Positions 1-9,237 are shown, numbered from the stretch's first letter. The stretch: DNA of 64,000 bases from Rhodophyticola sp. CCM32 (GCF_004751985.1 NZ_CP038492.1:1240001-1304000), one strand, 5' to 3'. The notes: generated by a model not told the origin, from the letters alone. Translations and numbers: made by a program.

Positions 1-78
1 GCGCTTGCGAAGGCCCTAGAAAGAATCGCCGGTCCGGCTTATTGCAGACCTGCACCCAGAAACGAACATGGTGGCATC

Positions 79-999
79 ATGGCTGGACGGCAGAAATCAG
101 CACATTCCCGACATGTGGCGCGGGATATCAGTTATGCCTCTTCCGCGGCCTCTCGCGGCGGGCGCACGATGATCCGCGTGCTGGAAAATGCCACCGGTCG
201 GCTTGGCCTGATCCGGCTGGCCGAAGGCTATGATGATGATGTGCGCCAGGGTCGCGATTTCTGGGAGGTGATGGTTCAGCGTTACGGGCTGGAACTGGAG
301 GTGGTAGGCCGCAACACCCTGTCGGCGATTCCCGCCCGGGGGCCGGTGGTGGCAATTGCAAACCACCCTTACGGCATTCTTGACGGGTTGATGATGGGCC
401 ATATCCTCAGCCAGGCGCGGGGCGATTTCCGCATTCTGGCCAATAATGTGTTTCAGCGGGCCGAAGACCTGAACCGGATCATCCTGCCGATCTCGTTTGA
501 AGACACCAAAGAGGCGGTGCAACTGAACATCCAGACCCGCAAATCCGCCCTGCGCTATCTGACCGAAGGCGGGGTGATCGGTGTCTTCCCCGGCGGCACG
601 GTGTCGACCGCAAGCAAACCCTTTGGTCAGCCGATGGACCCGAACTGGCGCGGGTTCACCGCGCGGATGATCGCGAAATCGGAAGCCACGGTGGTGCCGA
701 TCTTTTTCGAAGGCCACAATTCGCGCCTGTTCCAGTTGATGAGCCATCTGCATTCCACCCTGCGTCTTGGCATGCTGATCAAGGAGTTTCGCACCCGGAT
801 CAACACCCCTGTCCGGGTGGTGATCGGTGATCCGATCCCGCGCGAGGATCTACAGCCCTTTGCAAAAGATGCCCGCGCGATGATGGATTTCCTGCGCAAA
901 GCCACCTATGGGTTGAGCCCCGATCCGCTTGATACAAGCGAGATCGGATTCGAGTTTGAAGACAAACACCGGGATGGCCCCCGGGAGAGGCATTATTAG
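79..999 (+). CDS. Lysophospholipid acyltransferase family protein (PlsC-like)
   Basis: Probably transfers an acyl chain to a lysophospholipid or glycerophosphate acceptor at the inner membrane. The PlsC-type HX4D catalytic box is seen as NHPYGILD (about residues 95-102), followed by a GVFPGGT block near residue 175 that fits the acceptor-binding motif. The start is uncertain: the frame is open from base 1 of the window, ATG 79 lacks a clear ribosome site, and GTG 115 or ATG 169 are alternatives, the last giving a product beginning MIRVLENATG. It ends 3 bp before murI, so the two are probably cotranscribed. The exact substrate cannot be read from sequence. Confidence 0.85.
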   Translation: MAGRQKSAHSRHVARDISYASSAASRGGRTMIRVLENATGRLGLIRLAEGYDDDVRQGRDFWEVMVQRYGLELEVVGRNTLSAIPARGPVVAIANHPYGILDGLMMGHILSQARGDFRILANNVFQRAEDLNRIILPISFEDTKEAVQLNIQTRKSALRYLTEGGVIGVFPGGTVSTASKPFGQPMDPNWRGFTARMIAKSEATVVPIFFEGHNSRLFQLMSHLHSTLRLGMLIKEFRTRINTPVRVVIGDPIPREDLQPFAKDARAMMDFLRKATYGLSPDPLDTSEIGFEFEDKHRDGPRERHY

Positions 1000-1002
1000 A
1001 TC

Positions 1003-1818
1003 ATGGCGGTGGGTATTTTTGACAGCGGATTGGGCGGGTTGACCGTTCTGGACGCGGCAAGCAAACGCCTGCCCGAGGTGCCGTTTGTCTATTTCGGCGA
1101 TAACGCGAACACGCCTTACGGGGTGCGCGACGCCGATGATGTGTACAGCCTGACCACCGCCGGGGTGCAGCATTTGTTCGACGCGGGCTGTGATCTGGTG
1201 ATCCTGGCCTGCAACACCGCCTCTGCCGCCGCGCTCAGGCGGATGCAGGAGGGCTGGGTGCCCGGCGACAAGCGCGTGTTGGGGGTATTCGTGCCCCTGA
1301 TCGAGGCGCTGACTGAGCGCAACTGGGGCGACAATTCCCCGCCCCGCGAAGTGGCGGTGAAACATGTGGCGCTGTTCGCGACGCCCGCGACCGTCTCAAG
1401 CCGGGCGTTTCAGCGGGAACTGGCGTTTCGCGCCATCGGCGTGGATGTTGAGGCGCAGCCCTGCGGCGGCGTGGTCGATGCGATCGAGGAGGGGGATATG
1501 ATCCTGGCCGAAGCGCTGGTGCGCAGCCATGTGGAGGCATTGCAACGGCGGATGCCAACCCCGGAAGCGGCGATCCTGGGCTGCACCCATTACCCGATCA
1601 TGGAAGACATTTTCCGCGATGCGCTTGGGCCCGATGTCGCCGTCTACAGCCAGGCCAGTCTGGTGGCCGAAAGCCTTGCCGATTATCTGGACCGTCACCC
1701 CGACAAGCTGGGCGGCGGGACCGGGGCGCGGTTTCTGACCACGGGCGACCCGAAAAAGGTGGGGGCCAAGGCGGTTCAGTTCCTGCGGCGGCCGATATCT
1801 TTTGACGCGGCGGCCTGA
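1003..1818 (+). CDS. murI: Glutamate racemase
   Basis: Interconverts L- and D-glutamate to supply D-Glu for peptidoglycan; cytoplasmic. The 271-residue length is normal. It opens with the family signature [11 protein letters not shown] (catalytic Asp7/Ser8). The two catalytic cysteines are visible as C70 in LACNTAS and C194 in GCTHYP, with H196 beside it. The start is 3 bp after the acyltransferase stop, suggesting one transcript; argC follows after about 140 bp. Confidence 0.96.
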   Translation: MAVGIFDSGLGGLTVLDAASKRLPEVPFVYFGDNANTPYGVRDADDVYSLTTAGVQHLFDAGCDLVILACNTASAAALRRMQEGWVPGDKRVLGVFVPLIEALTERNWGDNSPPREVAVKHVALFATPATVSSRAFQRELAFRAIGVDVEAQPCGGVVDAIEEGDMILAEALVRSHVEALQRRMPTPEAAILGCTHYPIMEDIFRDALGPDVAVYSQASLVAESLADYLDRHPDKLGGGTGARFLTTGDPKKVGAKAVQFLRRPISFDAAA

Positions 1819-1958
1819 CCGGGCGGCATAGGGCTGCGCCTGGCCACGCAAATCATCAGACGGGCCGGGGGATCAGTAGCAATCCTGATTTGAACCCGTG
1901 CCGTAATTGGCGTAGGCCGCAGAAAAATAGCAGCAAAACATCGCAGCAAGGGTGTCTC

Positions 1959-2987
1959 ATGACCTGTTCCATCGCCATTCTGGGCGCCTCGGGCTATACC
2001 GGGGCAGAGCTTGTCCGGCTGATCTCCACCCATCCGGGCCTGCGGATCGCGGCCCTGACCGGAGATCGCAAGGCGGGGATGGAGATGGGGCAGGTCTTTC
2101 CGTTTTTGCGCCATCTTGATCTTCCTGTTCTGCAAAAGATTGAAGAGGTGGATTTTTCCGCCATTGATCTGGTCTTCTGTGCCCTGCCTCATGCCACATC
2201 CCAGAAAGTTATCAAGGCACTACCGGGTGATCTTAAAGTGATTGATCTGTCTGCGGATTTCCGGCTGCGCGACCCGGACGCCTATGAAACATGGTATGGC
2301 AAGCCCCATGAGGCACCGGAATTGCAGGCCGAGGCGATCTATGGCCTGACCGAGTTCTACCGGGACCGGATCCGGGGCGCGCGTCTGGTCGCCGGGACCG
2401 GCTGCAACGCGGCCACCGGGCAATATGCTCTGGTCCCGCTGATCAGGGCCGGGGTGATTGATCTTGATGAGATCATCATCAATCTGATCACCGGGGTTTC
2501 GGGGGCAGGGCGGTCCCTGAAGGAAAACCTGCTTCATGCGGAATTGTCAGAGGGCAGCAACGCCTATGCGATCGGCGGCACACATCGGCATCTGGGGGAG
2601 TTTGATCAGGAATTCAGCGCTTTGGCGGGGCGGCCCGTGCAGGTGCAGTTCACCCCGCATCTGGCGCCGATGAACCGGGGCATTCTGGCCACGGTTTATG
2701 TGAAAGGCGGTGGGGCAGAGATTTACGACACCCTGACCGCCGCCTATGCGGGCGAGCCTTTCATCCGGATGCTGCCTTTTGGCGCAGCCCCCTCGACACA
2801 TGATGTGCGCGGCTCCAACTATGTGCATATCGGCGTGGCCGCAGACCGGCGGGCCGGGCGGGCACAGGTGTTTGCGGCGCTGGACAATCTGACAAAGGGA
2901 TCCTCGGGTCAGGCCGTGCAGAATGCCAATCTGATGCTTGGGATCGAGGAAACCGCGGGCCTGACCATGGCGCCGCTGTTTCCCTGA
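1959..2987 (+). CDS. argC: N-acetyl-gamma-glutamyl-phosphate reductase
   Basis: Third step of arginine synthesis: NADPH-dependent reduction of N-acetylglutamyl phosphate to the semialdehyde. The nucleotide-binding start [15 protein letters not shown] and the catalytic cysteine segment [12 protein letters not shown] are visible, as is the late HLAPMNRGI substrate block. The frame is open further upstream, but ATG 1959 is chosen because the protein then begins [13 protein letters not shown] as in the family and an AGCAAGG sequence precedes it. Length 342 residues. ccmE follows 16 bp after the stop. Confidence 0.95.
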   Translation: MTCSIAILGASGYTGAELVRLISTHPGLRIAALTGDRKAGMEMGQVFPFLRHLDLPVLQKIEEVDFSAIDLVFCALPHATSQKVIKALPGDLKVIDLSADFRLRDPDAYETWYGKPHEAPELQAEAIYGLTEFYRDRIRGARLVAGTGCNAATGQYALVPLIRAGVIDLDEIIINLITGVSGAGRSLKENLLHAELSEGSNAYAIGGTHRHLGEFDQEFSALAGRPVQVQFTPHLAPMNRGILATVYVKGGGAEIYDTLTAAYAGEPFIRMLPFGAAPSTHDVRGSNYVHIGVAADRRAGRAQVFAALDNLTKGSSGQAVQNANLMLGIEETAGLTMAPLFP

Positions 2988-3003
2988 GCGGGAAGGACGG
3001 GCG

Positions 3004-3450
3004 GTGAGAGGGCTGAAGAAACAACGGCGCATTCAGATCATTCTGCTGGCGGTTGTCTGTCTGGCGGGGGCCGCGGCCCTTATCGGCTATGGGTTTCGCG
3101 ACGGGATCAATTTCTTCCGCCCGCCATCGGATGTGATCGCCGCGCCACCGCCGCCCCATGAGGTGTTCCGTCTTGGCGGGCTGGTCGAGATCGGCAGCCT
3201 GATACGCGGGCAGGGGGAGACCGTAACCTTCAGCGTCACCGATGGCGGCGCCTCGGTCGATGTGGCCTATACCGGTGTGCTGCCGGATCTGTTTGGTGAG
3301 GGCGAGGGGATGGTTGGCACCGGGTCTTATGTGGACGGGGTGTTTCTGGCGACGGAAATTCTGGCCCGCCATGATGAGACTTACATGCCTGCCGAAGTGA
3401 TCGAAGCCTTGCAGGATCAGGGGGTTTACCGCGCGCCGGAGGAGAGTTGA
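3004..3450 (+). CDS. ccmE: Cytochrome c maturation protein CcmE (haem chaperone)
   Basis: Periplasmic haem chaperone that receives haem from CcmC and passes it to CcmF/H for cytochrome c assembly. It starts at GTG 3004. An N-terminal membrane anchor spans about residues 9-30, followed by an OB-fold. The haem-attachment histidine is H123 in the HDETYMP motif, with axial Tyr127. Length (148 aa) is typical. It lies 16 bp after argC. ccmF, which often follows in relatives, is not here; GTA lysis genes come next. Confidence 0.95.
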   Translation: MRGLKKQRRIQIILLAVVCLAGAAALIGYGFRDGINFFRPPSDVIAAPPPPHEVFRLGGLVEIGSLIRGQGETVTFSVTDGGASVDVAYTGVLPDLFGEGEGMVGTGSYVDGVFLATEILARHDETYMPAEVIEALQDQGVYRAPEES

Positions 3451-3451
3451 G

Positions 3452-3525
3452 CGCAAGGGTGGGGGCGCTGCCCCCGCTGCCTGCGGCAGCCCCCCCGAAG
3501 TATTTTTGAGATAGAGAAGGGGCGG
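3452..3525 (+). repeat. GC-rich dispersed repeat ending in a TATTTTTGAGATAGAGAAG tail
   Basis: After ccmE there is a GC-rich hairpin (GGGGGCGCTGCCCCC and CTGCCTGCGGCAG) followed by the tail CGAAGTATTTTTGAGATAGAGAAG. Related units lie at 40848-40930, 52030-52135 and 55925-56069, always between genes. Here the hairpin may also serve as the ccmE terminator. Confidence 0.6.
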
Positions 3526-3527
3526 CT

Positions 3528-3556
3528 TAGCGTTTCAACATAAAGGCGAAACGCTT
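3528..3556. repeat. Remnant of the palindromic MITE family (internal part lost)
   Basis: This 29 bp palindrome (TAGCGTTTC ... GAAACGCTT followed by TA) carries the outer arms and one TA flank of the roughly 100 bp palindromes described elsewhere, such as at 7046-7144, but lacks the inner hairpin. It sits between ccmE and the GTA endolysin. Confidence 0.55.
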
Positions 3557-3626
3557 TAATCAAGTTTTAGGGGTTTTGTGCCTATCCTGCCGGTGACATG
3601 AATCATTGAGCATGGGGGGGCGGGCC

Positions 3627-4238
3627 ATGCAAACGGTTCACCAGATTGCATCCGATATACTTGACCGCGAAGGCGGGTTTGTGAATGACCCGGATGATCC
3701 CGGCGGGGCAACCAATTTCGGTGTGACAATCCAGACGATGCGGCGGCTTGGGCTTGATCTGACCGGTGATGGCGCCGTGTCGGTTGCCGATGTGCGGGCC
3801 CTGACCCGCGATCAGGCGGAAGAGATTTTTGTCACCCATTATTTTCAGCGTCCCTCGATCCATATGCTGCCCGAAGCGCTGCATGCCAGCGTGTTCGACA
3901 TGTATGTGAATGCGGGGTCGAATGCGGTGGTCCTGCTGCAACGCCTGTTGCGCGATATGGGTCTGGATATCATCGTCGATGGGGCGATTGGCCCGCAGAC
4001 CATTCGCGCGGCTTTCGCGGCAGAGGTTCAGGCACCGGATCATCTGGTGGATGCCTATGGGATTGCGCGGCGGAATTACTATTACCGCCTGGCCGATAAC
4101 CGGCCCGCCAGCCGCAAATATGCCCGCAGGCGGGATGGCGGGAAGGGCGGCTGGATCCGCCGGGCGGAGGCGTTCATCTCGCCCCGCTATCATCTGAGCG
4201 CGGCGGAACATGAGGCAAGGGTGGCGGCATGGGATTGA
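3627..4238 (+). CDS. GH108 N-acetylmuramidase, gene-transfer-agent-type endolysin
   Basis: Peptidoglycan-cleaving lysozyme. The N-terminus has the GH108 signature DREGGFVNDPDDPGGATNFG, with catalytic Glu15 in the EGG triplet and the ATNFGVT segment. A peptidoglycan-binding-like helical region (IVDGAIGPQTIRA) follows. Alternative starts are ATG 3612 and TTG 3606; ATG 3627 is preferred because a G-rich ribosome site precedes it. It overlaps the holin gene by 10 bp. In Rhodobacter capsulatus an equivalent endolysin-holin pair, unlinked to the main GTA cluster, releases particles by lysing the producer. That this pair does the same here is inferred from family and order. Confidence 0.88.
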   Translation: MQTVHQIASDILDREGGFVNDPDDPGGATNFGVTIQTMRRLGLDLTGDGAVSVADVRALTRDQAEEIFVTHYFQRPSIHMLPEALHASVFDMYVNAGSNAVVLLQRLLRDMGLDIIVDGAIGPQTIRAAFAAEVQAPDHLVDAYGIARRNYYYRLADNRPASRKYARRRDGGKGGWIRRAEAFISPRYHLSAAEHEARVAAWD

Positions 4239-4720
4239 TCTCGCGGGTGATCGGCGGGGCAGAGGCGACCCGCGCCCTGGGCGATGCCGCGCAAGGGGTG
4301 GCGGAGGTGTTCGTGCCCTCGGCCACGGAGCGTATGGTATTGAGCGCGGCCGCCCATCGCGCGGCGCTGGACAGCCATTCCGAGGAGTTTCGCCATATCC
4401 GCCCCGGTCTGTTCGACCGGCTGGTGAACGGGCTGAACCGGGTGCCGCGCCCGATGCTGGCGCTTGGGACGCTTGGGCTGTTTGTCTATGCGATGGTTGA
4501 CCCGGCCAGTTTTGCAACCCGGATGGTCGGATTGGCCGAGGTGCCCGAACCGCTTTGGTGGCTATTGGGGGCGATTGTCAGTTTCTATTTCGGCGCGCGC
4601 GAGATGCATTATTTCCGCAGCCCGGAGCCCCGCGGGCCCCGCGCCGGCCCACCGCCCCGCCCGCTGGCGGAGGATAACCCGGCCCTGTCCGCCTGGCGGA
4701 ATGCGGCGGCACACTCCTGA
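4229..4720 (+). CDS. Holin of the 3TM family for gene transfer agent release
   Basis: Inner-membrane protein expected to form lesions that let the upstream endolysin reach the wall. Two hydrophobic segments are clear (about residues 75-92 and 107-123); a third is not obvious. The N-terminal part is helical and Ala-rich, and the C-terminus is Pro/Arg-rich and cytosolic-looking. Its start lies inside the endolysin gene, indicating translational coupling. No phage structural genes are nearby, matching the split arrangement of GTA lysis genes in Rhodobacterales. Confidence 0.85.
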   Translation: MGLISRVIGGAEATRALGDAAQGVAEVFVPSATERMVLSAAAHRAALDSHSEEFRHIRPGLFDRLVNGLNRVPRPMLALGTLGLFVYAMVDPASFATRMVGLAEVPEPLWWLLGAIVSFYFGAREMHYFRSPEPRGPRAGPPPRPLAEDNPALSAWRNAAAHS

Positions 4721-4822
4721 TAAGTGGTGCCTTGGGCTGTGGTGAAGCGCGGGCGCCTGTGGTAAGGCTGCCGGACGGGGATTTGCCCCTGCTTGTCCAT
4801 CAGACAAAGACCAAAACAGTTT

Positions 4823-5542
4823 ATGCCCCCACACCCGGCCCGCGCTGCCTATTTTCTTGATTTCGACGGTTGTCTTGTGGCCATTGCGCCGCGACCGGAT
4901 GCGGTGGTGATCCCGCGCGGGCTGGTGCAGATGCTCGACCGGCTGTACCACAGGGCAGGAGGCGCATTGGCGCTGGTCTCGGGGCGGGCGATTGCCGATC
5001 TGCAGGGGTTTCTGCCCGGTCTGAACGTGCCGATGGTCGGCTGCCATGGTGCGGAACATGCGCGGGGGCGGGGCCGGGTGACCCGGCTGCGCGTGGACCG
5101 GGATATTCTGGCACAGGCGATTGCGGCGCTGCATGCGGCGGCCGGCCCGGTGCCGGGCTTTCTGGTTGAGGTCAAACCGGTCTCTGTTGGGCTGCATTAC
5201 CGTGCCAACCCGGCTTTGGAACCCGAGGCGGAGGCGATCATGGGCCGGATTGCCAAGGCCGCACCGGGGTTTCATCTGCATCAGTCGAAACAGATGATCG
5301 AGTTGCGCCCCGACGGGGCCGACAAGGGGCAGGCAGTGGCAAAACTGCTGAGCGAGGCGTCCTTTCAGGGCCGCTGCCCGGTGGTGATGGGCGATGACCT
5401 GACCGATGAACCGGCCTTTGCCCAGGCAAATCGCCGGGGCGGCGTGTCCGTCAAGATCGGCCAGGGCGCCACGGCGGCGCGGCACCGGTTGCGCGATCCG
5501 CAACAGGTGCGGCACTGGCTCAACATATGGGGGGCATCATGA
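4823..5542 (+). CDS. otsB: Trehalose-6-phosphate phosphatase
   Basis: Dephosphorylates trehalose 6-phosphate to trehalose, a compatible solute. HAD superfamily: motif I is FLDFDGCLVA (nucleophile D13, acid D15), the SGR motif II region is LVSGRAIADL, and motif III is GDDLTDEPAF. ATG 4823 is chosen over an upstream TTG at 4793. The stop overlaps the otsA start (ATGA), so the pair is translationally coupled, phosphatase first. Confidence 0.94.
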   Translation: MPPHPARAAYFLDFDGCLVAIAPRPDAVVIPRGLVQMLDRLYHRAGGALALVSGRAIADLQGFLPGLNVPMVGCHGAEHARGRGRVTRLRVDRDILAQAIAALHAAAGPVPGFLVEVKPVSVGLHYRANPALEPEAEAIMGRIAKAAPGFHLHQSKQMIELRPDGADKGQAVAKLLSEASFQGRCPVVMGDDLTDEPAFAQANRRGGVSVKIGQGATAARHRLRDPQQVRHWLNIWGAS

Positions 5543-6915
5543 GCGAGGCCGGGCGCCTGATCGTGGTGTCAAACCGCCTGCCACTTGGGCCGAACCCTTC
5601 GGGCGGTCTGGTGGTGGCGCTGAAAGATGCGTTTCACGAGGCTGGCGGCATCTGGGTTGGCACGTCGGGGCGGATAGAGGCCCGCCCAAAACAGCGGTTT
5701 GACAGCCATCCGGGGCTGGCCTTTGAACGGTTCAGCTTTGATCTGACCCAGAAGGAGCATGAGAACTACTATCTCGGCTATTCCAATTCCGTGCTCTGGC
5801 CACTGTTCCACGGGCGGGCGGATCTGATGGAAACCCGCCCTGAATTTCTGGAGGATTACCGGGGGGTGAATGCCCGGCTGGCGCAGATGCTGGCCAGCGA
5901 GTTGCACCGCGATGATGTGATCTGGGTGCAGGATTATCACCTGCTGCCCCTGGCCCAGGCCCTGCGCGATGCCGGTGTCAGCAACCGGATCGGGTTTTTC
6001 CTGCATATCCCGTTTCCGGCCCTTTATGACATCATGGCCCTGCCCAATTCCGAGGAGTTTATCGGCTGGCTTGGCGGTTATGATCTGGTTGGCCTGCAAA
6101 CGCGGCGGGATGTGGCGCGTCTGCTGGAGGTGTTCCGGTCGCGCCCGGATGCGGAACTGTTGCCCGACGGGTCCGCCAAGCTGGGGGAGCAACGGATCGA
6201 GGCGCGCAGTTTCCCCGTGGCGATCGACACCGCCGCCTTCGCGCGGGAGGCCGCCTCGGCGGCTGCCAGCCGCCCGGGCGTGGCGCTGGAGCCGGGTGAA
6301 CAGCTGATCATGGGGGTGGACCGGCTGGATTATTCCAAAGGATTGCCCAACCGTTTCAAAGCTTTCGCGCGTCTTCTTGAGACGCATGCCGAGGTGAACG
6401 GCCTGGTGACCCTGCTTCAGATCGCACCACCAACCCGCGAAGCGGTGGCAGCCTATCAGGATATCCGTACCGAACTGGAACAATTGTCGGGCCAGATCAA
6501 CGGTGCCTATGCCGATCTGACCTGGACCCCGATCCGATATATCCACAGGGCGGTGCCCCGGGCCCGTCTGGCCGGGCTGTACCGGCAGGCGGCGGTCGGG
6601 CTGGTGACCCCCCTGGCGGATGGTATGAACCTGGTGGCGAAGGAATATGTTGCGGCGCAGGACCCGGACAATCCCGGTGTGCTGATCCTGTCGGATTTTG
6701 CAGGCGCGGCCGAACAGATGGAAGATGCGCTTCTGGTCAATCCTTTCGATCTGGATCAGGTGGCCGAGGCGATGGCCCGGGCCCTGAAAATGCCGAAGGG
6801 GGAGCGGTGCGCGCGTTATGATGCGTTGATGGACGGGCTGCTGCGTGAGGATATCAACTGGTGGTCGCGCAGCTATCTGAAGGCGCTGCGCGGAGTGTCG
6901 CGGGGGTTGAGTTAA
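5539..6915 (+). CDS. otsA: Alpha,alpha-trehalose-6-phosphate synthase (GT20)
   Basis: Makes trehalose 6-phosphate from UDP-glucose and glucose 6-phosphate. The family start RLIVVSNRLP, the VQDYHLLPL block, HIPFPALYD, GVDRLDYSKGLPNRF and the late DGMNLVAKEYVA block are all present in order. Start at ATG 5539 overlaps the otsB stop; ATG 5527 is a weaker in-frame alternative. With otsB it forms a complete osmoprotection operon. Its 3' side has several GC-rich stem-loops (6980-7040) that could terminate transcription. Confidence 0.96.
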   Translation: MSEAGRLIVVSNRLPLGPNPSGGLVVALKDAFHEAGGIWVGTSGRIEARPKQRFDSHPGLAFERFSFDLTQKEHENYYLGYSNSVLWPLFHGRADLMETRPEFLEDYRGVNARLAQMLASELHRDDVIWVQDYHLLPLAQALRDAGVSNRIGFFLHIPFPALYDIMALPNSEEFIGWLGGYDLVGLQTRRDVARLLEVFRSRPDAELLPDGSAKLGEQRIEARSFPVAIDTAAFAREAASAAASRPGVALEPGEQLIMGVDRLDYSKGLPNRFKAFARLLETHAEVNGLVTLLQIAPPTREAVAAYQDIRTELEQLSGQINGAYADLTWTPIRYIHRAVPRARLAGLYRQAAVGLVTPLADGMNLVAKEYVAAQDPDNPGVLILSDFAGAAEQMEDALLVNPFDLDQVAEAMARALKMPKGERCARYDALMDGLLREDINWWSRSYLKALRGVSRGLS

Positions 6916-6979
6916 AGCGCCGGGCCATCATTCTGCACCACATATGCATTGCGGAGAGGGCAGTTCCCGAACCGAGGGG

Positions 6980-7042
6980 TGGGCGAGAAGCGCCCGCCCC
7001 GTGGGGGCGGCTCGGGCGCTGCCCGGCGGTGCCGCCGGGCGG
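6980..7042. other. GC-rich stem-loops after otsA
   Basis: Two strong inverted repeats follow otsA: GCGCCCGCCCC facing GGGGCGG...GGCGC, then CCCGGCGG facing CCGCCGGG. There is no clear U-run, so a Rho-independent terminator is only possible. The remainder of the 378 bp gap to the next gene is filled by two palindromic MITEs. Confidence 0.45.
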
Positions 7043-7045
7043 TTA

Positions 7046-7144
7046 AAGCGTTTCGACTTTATGTTGAAACGCCTTTCGCTGCCTTTCGCCTTTGGCTCAA
7101 ACGCGAAAGCCGTTACACCGTCTCAATATAAAGTCGAAACGCTA
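7046..7144. repeat. Palindromic MITE, arm family 1 (copy A)
   Basis: A 99 bp nested palindrome flanked by TA on each side (7044-7045 and 7145-7146). The outer arms AGCGTTTCGACTTTAT... pair almost perfectly with ...ATAAAGTCGAAACGCT. The inner arms AACGCCTTTCGC pair with GCGAAAGCCGTT at 11 of 12. Between them lies the conserved loop TGCCTTTCGCC...CTCAAAC. A GTCTCA motif sits just inside the right outer arm, as it does near the ends of IS630 elements at 19249 and 32940. Confidence 0.85.
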
Positions 7145-7170
7145 TAGGTGATAGGTGATATCTCAGGTTA

Positions 7171-7270
7171 CAGCATGCTGCCTTAAACCTGAGACATCGC
7201 GCATCACAAATACCCTTGGAACGCGAAGCGTGGCAGGGTATTTGTGATTCAAGTTTAAGGCAGGGTGCTT
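7171..7270. repeat. Palindromic MITE, arm family 2 (copy i)
   Basis: Exactly 100 bp between TA dinucleotides. The outer arms GCCTTAAAC and GTTTAAGGC and the inner arms ATCACAAATACCCT and AGGGTATTTGTGAT flank the loop GAACGCGAAGCG. It is nearly identical to copies at 15686-15785, 16375-16474 and 33394-33493. Its left end matches the left end of the IS630 at 19249 at 20 of the first 29 positions by eye, including TGAGACAT. Confidence 0.88.
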
Positions 7271-7293
7271 TAAACCCGAAAATCCATAAAATA

Positions 7294-8721
7294 TCAGTAT
7301 GCGGGCAGAAGGCTTGATTTTTCCGTCGCGCCCAGATTCCAGACAAGCCCGGTCATCACCGCAAGCGCATCATGGATCAGATCGGCCGGCAGATGTTCAT
7401 TCGGGGCATGCTGGGAACAGCCGGGATAGGAATGGGGCACCCAGATCGTGGGAAGGCCCAGAATATCGGTGAAGATGTCATTGGGCAGGGAACCGCCAAG
7501 CGATGGCAGCACAACCGGGGCCTGCCCATTTGTCAGGGCCAGAGACCCTGCCGCAACCTGAACGGCGGGATGATCGGCAGGTGTCTGGCTGGCGCGAAAG
7601 GCCGCACCTGTGGGCTCAAGCTCCACATGGGCGAAACCATGGGCATCAAGATGATCACGCAGGGCGGGCAGAATACCCTCGGGGTCCACCCCGGTGACAT
7701 AGCGCAGTTGCAGCCAGGCAAAGGCATCGGGCGGGATGGCGTTGACCGGCTGCTCCGGCGTGCCGCAGGTGAAGGCGAGTATCTCGGCCGATGACCAGGC
7801 ATGGACCCTCTCTGCCGGGGTCAGGCCGGGCTCCCCCCAATCCGCATCCACCTCTCCCCCTGCCGGGGTCAGGCCTTTCAGGGCCGCACGCGCCGCCTCG
7901 GGGATCTGGCCGGGTTTCCAGGCCTCGATCTTCAAATGCCCGTTTGCATCCACGATTGTGGCCAGCGCATTGGCCAGTTCAACCCCCGGATTGGCAATGG
8001 CGCCGCCGAAATTGCCCGAATGCCGCCCGCCGATGCGCCGTCTGATCCCCAGTTTCACCGTATACCCGCCGCGCGCGCCCAGAAACAGCGTGGGCCGGTC
8101 AGCACTGAGCCGCGGGCCGTCGGAGGCCAGCAGCAGATCAGCCGCAAGCCGGTCCCGGAAACGCCCGCATATCCGCGCCAGACCGGGAGATCCCGCCTCC
8201 TCCCCCATTTCGATGATCAGCTTGATATTCAGCCCGCTCCGCCCGCCCCGGGCCGAGATCACGGCGGCCAGCGCTGACAGGTTGATCAGATGCTGACCCT
8301 TGTTATCCGCCACCCCGCGCCCGTACCAGAGCCCGCCTGCCTCGGTCAGCTGCCAGGGGTCCCGCCCCGCATCCCATAGCCCCTCCATGCCCGGAACCGT
8401 ATCCCCATGACCATAGCTGAGGATGGTCAGCAGCTCAGGGTCTTCGATCCGCTCGGCAATCAGGAAAGGCATGCCGGTTTCAGGGTCGCTGACCTGTTCC
8501 GATGAGAAGCCCAGCACGTCCAGCTTGACGGTGATGGCGTCAAGATAGCGGATCAGATGCGGCGCCGCGTCTGCGGCTGTGCTGTCAGAGGGGATGGCCA
8601 CAAGCCGGGCAAGCGCGTCGAAAAACGTGCCGTCCTCAATAGCGCCTTGAGCAATGGCAATGGCCGCATCACGGCTGTGCGGGGCAGGGGGCATGGGGGC
8701 TCCATCCTTGGTTAGGGTCAT
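7294..8721 (-). CDS. M20 family metallopeptidase (ArgE/DapE/dipeptidase type)
   Basis: Zinc-dependent exo- or dipeptidase, probably cytosolic. The metal and catalytic motifs are visible in order: SYGHGDTVPG (His ligand and Asp), GRGVADNKGQH (bridging Asp), EMGEEAGSPG (catalytic Glu-Glu pair) and a C-terminal His in the WVPHSYPGCSQHAPNEHLP region. A dimerisation-domain stretch lies between. ATG 8721 gives 475 residues; ATG 8694 and a longer start at 8802 are alternatives. It stands alone, convergent with otsA. The exact substrate is not predictable. Confidence 0.88.
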   Translation of the reverse strand: MTLTKDGAPMPPAPHSRDAAIAIAQGAIEDGTFFDALARLVAIPSDSTAADAAPHLIRYLDAITVKLDVLGFSSEQVSDPETGMPFLIAERIEDPELLTILSYGHGDTVPGMEGLWDAGRDPWQLTEAGGLWYGRGVADNKGQHLINLSALAAVISARGGRSGLNIKLIIEMGEEAGSPGLARICGRFRDRLAADLLLASDGPRLSADRPTLFLGARGGYTVKLGIRRRIGGRHSGNFGGAIANPGVELANALATIVDANGHLKIEAWKPGQIPEAARAALKGLTPAGGEVDADWGEPGLTPAERVHAWSSAEILAFTCGTPEQPVNAIPPDAFAWLQLRYVTGVDPEGILPALRDHLDAHGFAHVELEPTGAAFRASQTPADHPAVQVAAGSLALTNGQAPVVLPSLGGSLPNDIFTDILGLPTIWVPHSYPGCSQHAPNEHLPADLIHDALAVMTGLVWNLGATEKSSLLPAY

Positions 8722-8831
8722 AGAGCCGGGGGATGGGGCCGGGTTCAAGGGATTTTCGCGGAAAGGGTTGGTGGTTTCCGGGCAGAGTCCGGCTGGCATC
8801 AAGCCAGACCCGAACCGCGAATTGTCTGGCG

Positions 8832-9155
8832 TCAGCGCTTACTGATCAGCAGATCGTTGAGCGTCTTGCCATCCGCGAGAGTGTCCTTCACCCAATTGGG
8901 CTGACGACCGCGTCCGGTCCAGGTCTTGGATGGATCATCGAGCTTGCGATATTTCGGCGTCGATTTGATGGCGTTTAATTTGGCGGGACCGACCAGATCC
9001 TTCAACGTAAACCCCATCTCTGCGGCCTTGGCCTCAACCGCGGCAAGCGCGTCTTGGCGTTTGCGCATCTCGAAGCTTTCGATCGCTTTGGTGACATCCT
9101 TTTGCATCTGTTTTAACGTTTCGAGCGAGAGTGCGCCCCAATCAATATCCGGCAT
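8832..9155 (-). CDS. H-NS family nucleoid-associated protein (HvrA-like)
   Basis: DNA-binding gene silencer. The N-terminal two-thirds is a charged oligomerisation coiled coil (SLETLKQMQKDVTKAIESFEMRKRQ...). The C-terminus has the family DNA-binding loop DDPSKTWTGRGRQPNWV. The 107-residue length is standard for Rhodobacter HvrA/Spb relatives, which act on photosynthesis or metabolic promoters. Such a protein could silence the AT-rich island genes in this window; that is inference only. Confidence 0.92.
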   Translation of the reverse strand: MPDIDWGALSLETLKQMQKDVTKAIESFEMRKRQDALAAVEAKAAEMGFTLKDLVGPAKLNAIKSTPKYRKLDDPSKTWTGRGRQPNWVKDTLADGKTLNDLLISKR

Positions 9156-9237
9156 TTTGATTTCTCCTTGAATTTGGGCATCACCGGCTATTGTAAAATT
9201 TTAAGACACGCAAGTTAGGCAAGCAGAAAACAGCCTA

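Noticed and set aside
7046..7270. CRISPR-like array from two adjacent repeats
   Set aside because: The two units are different palindromes with TA flanks; there are no regular spacers and no cas genes in the window.
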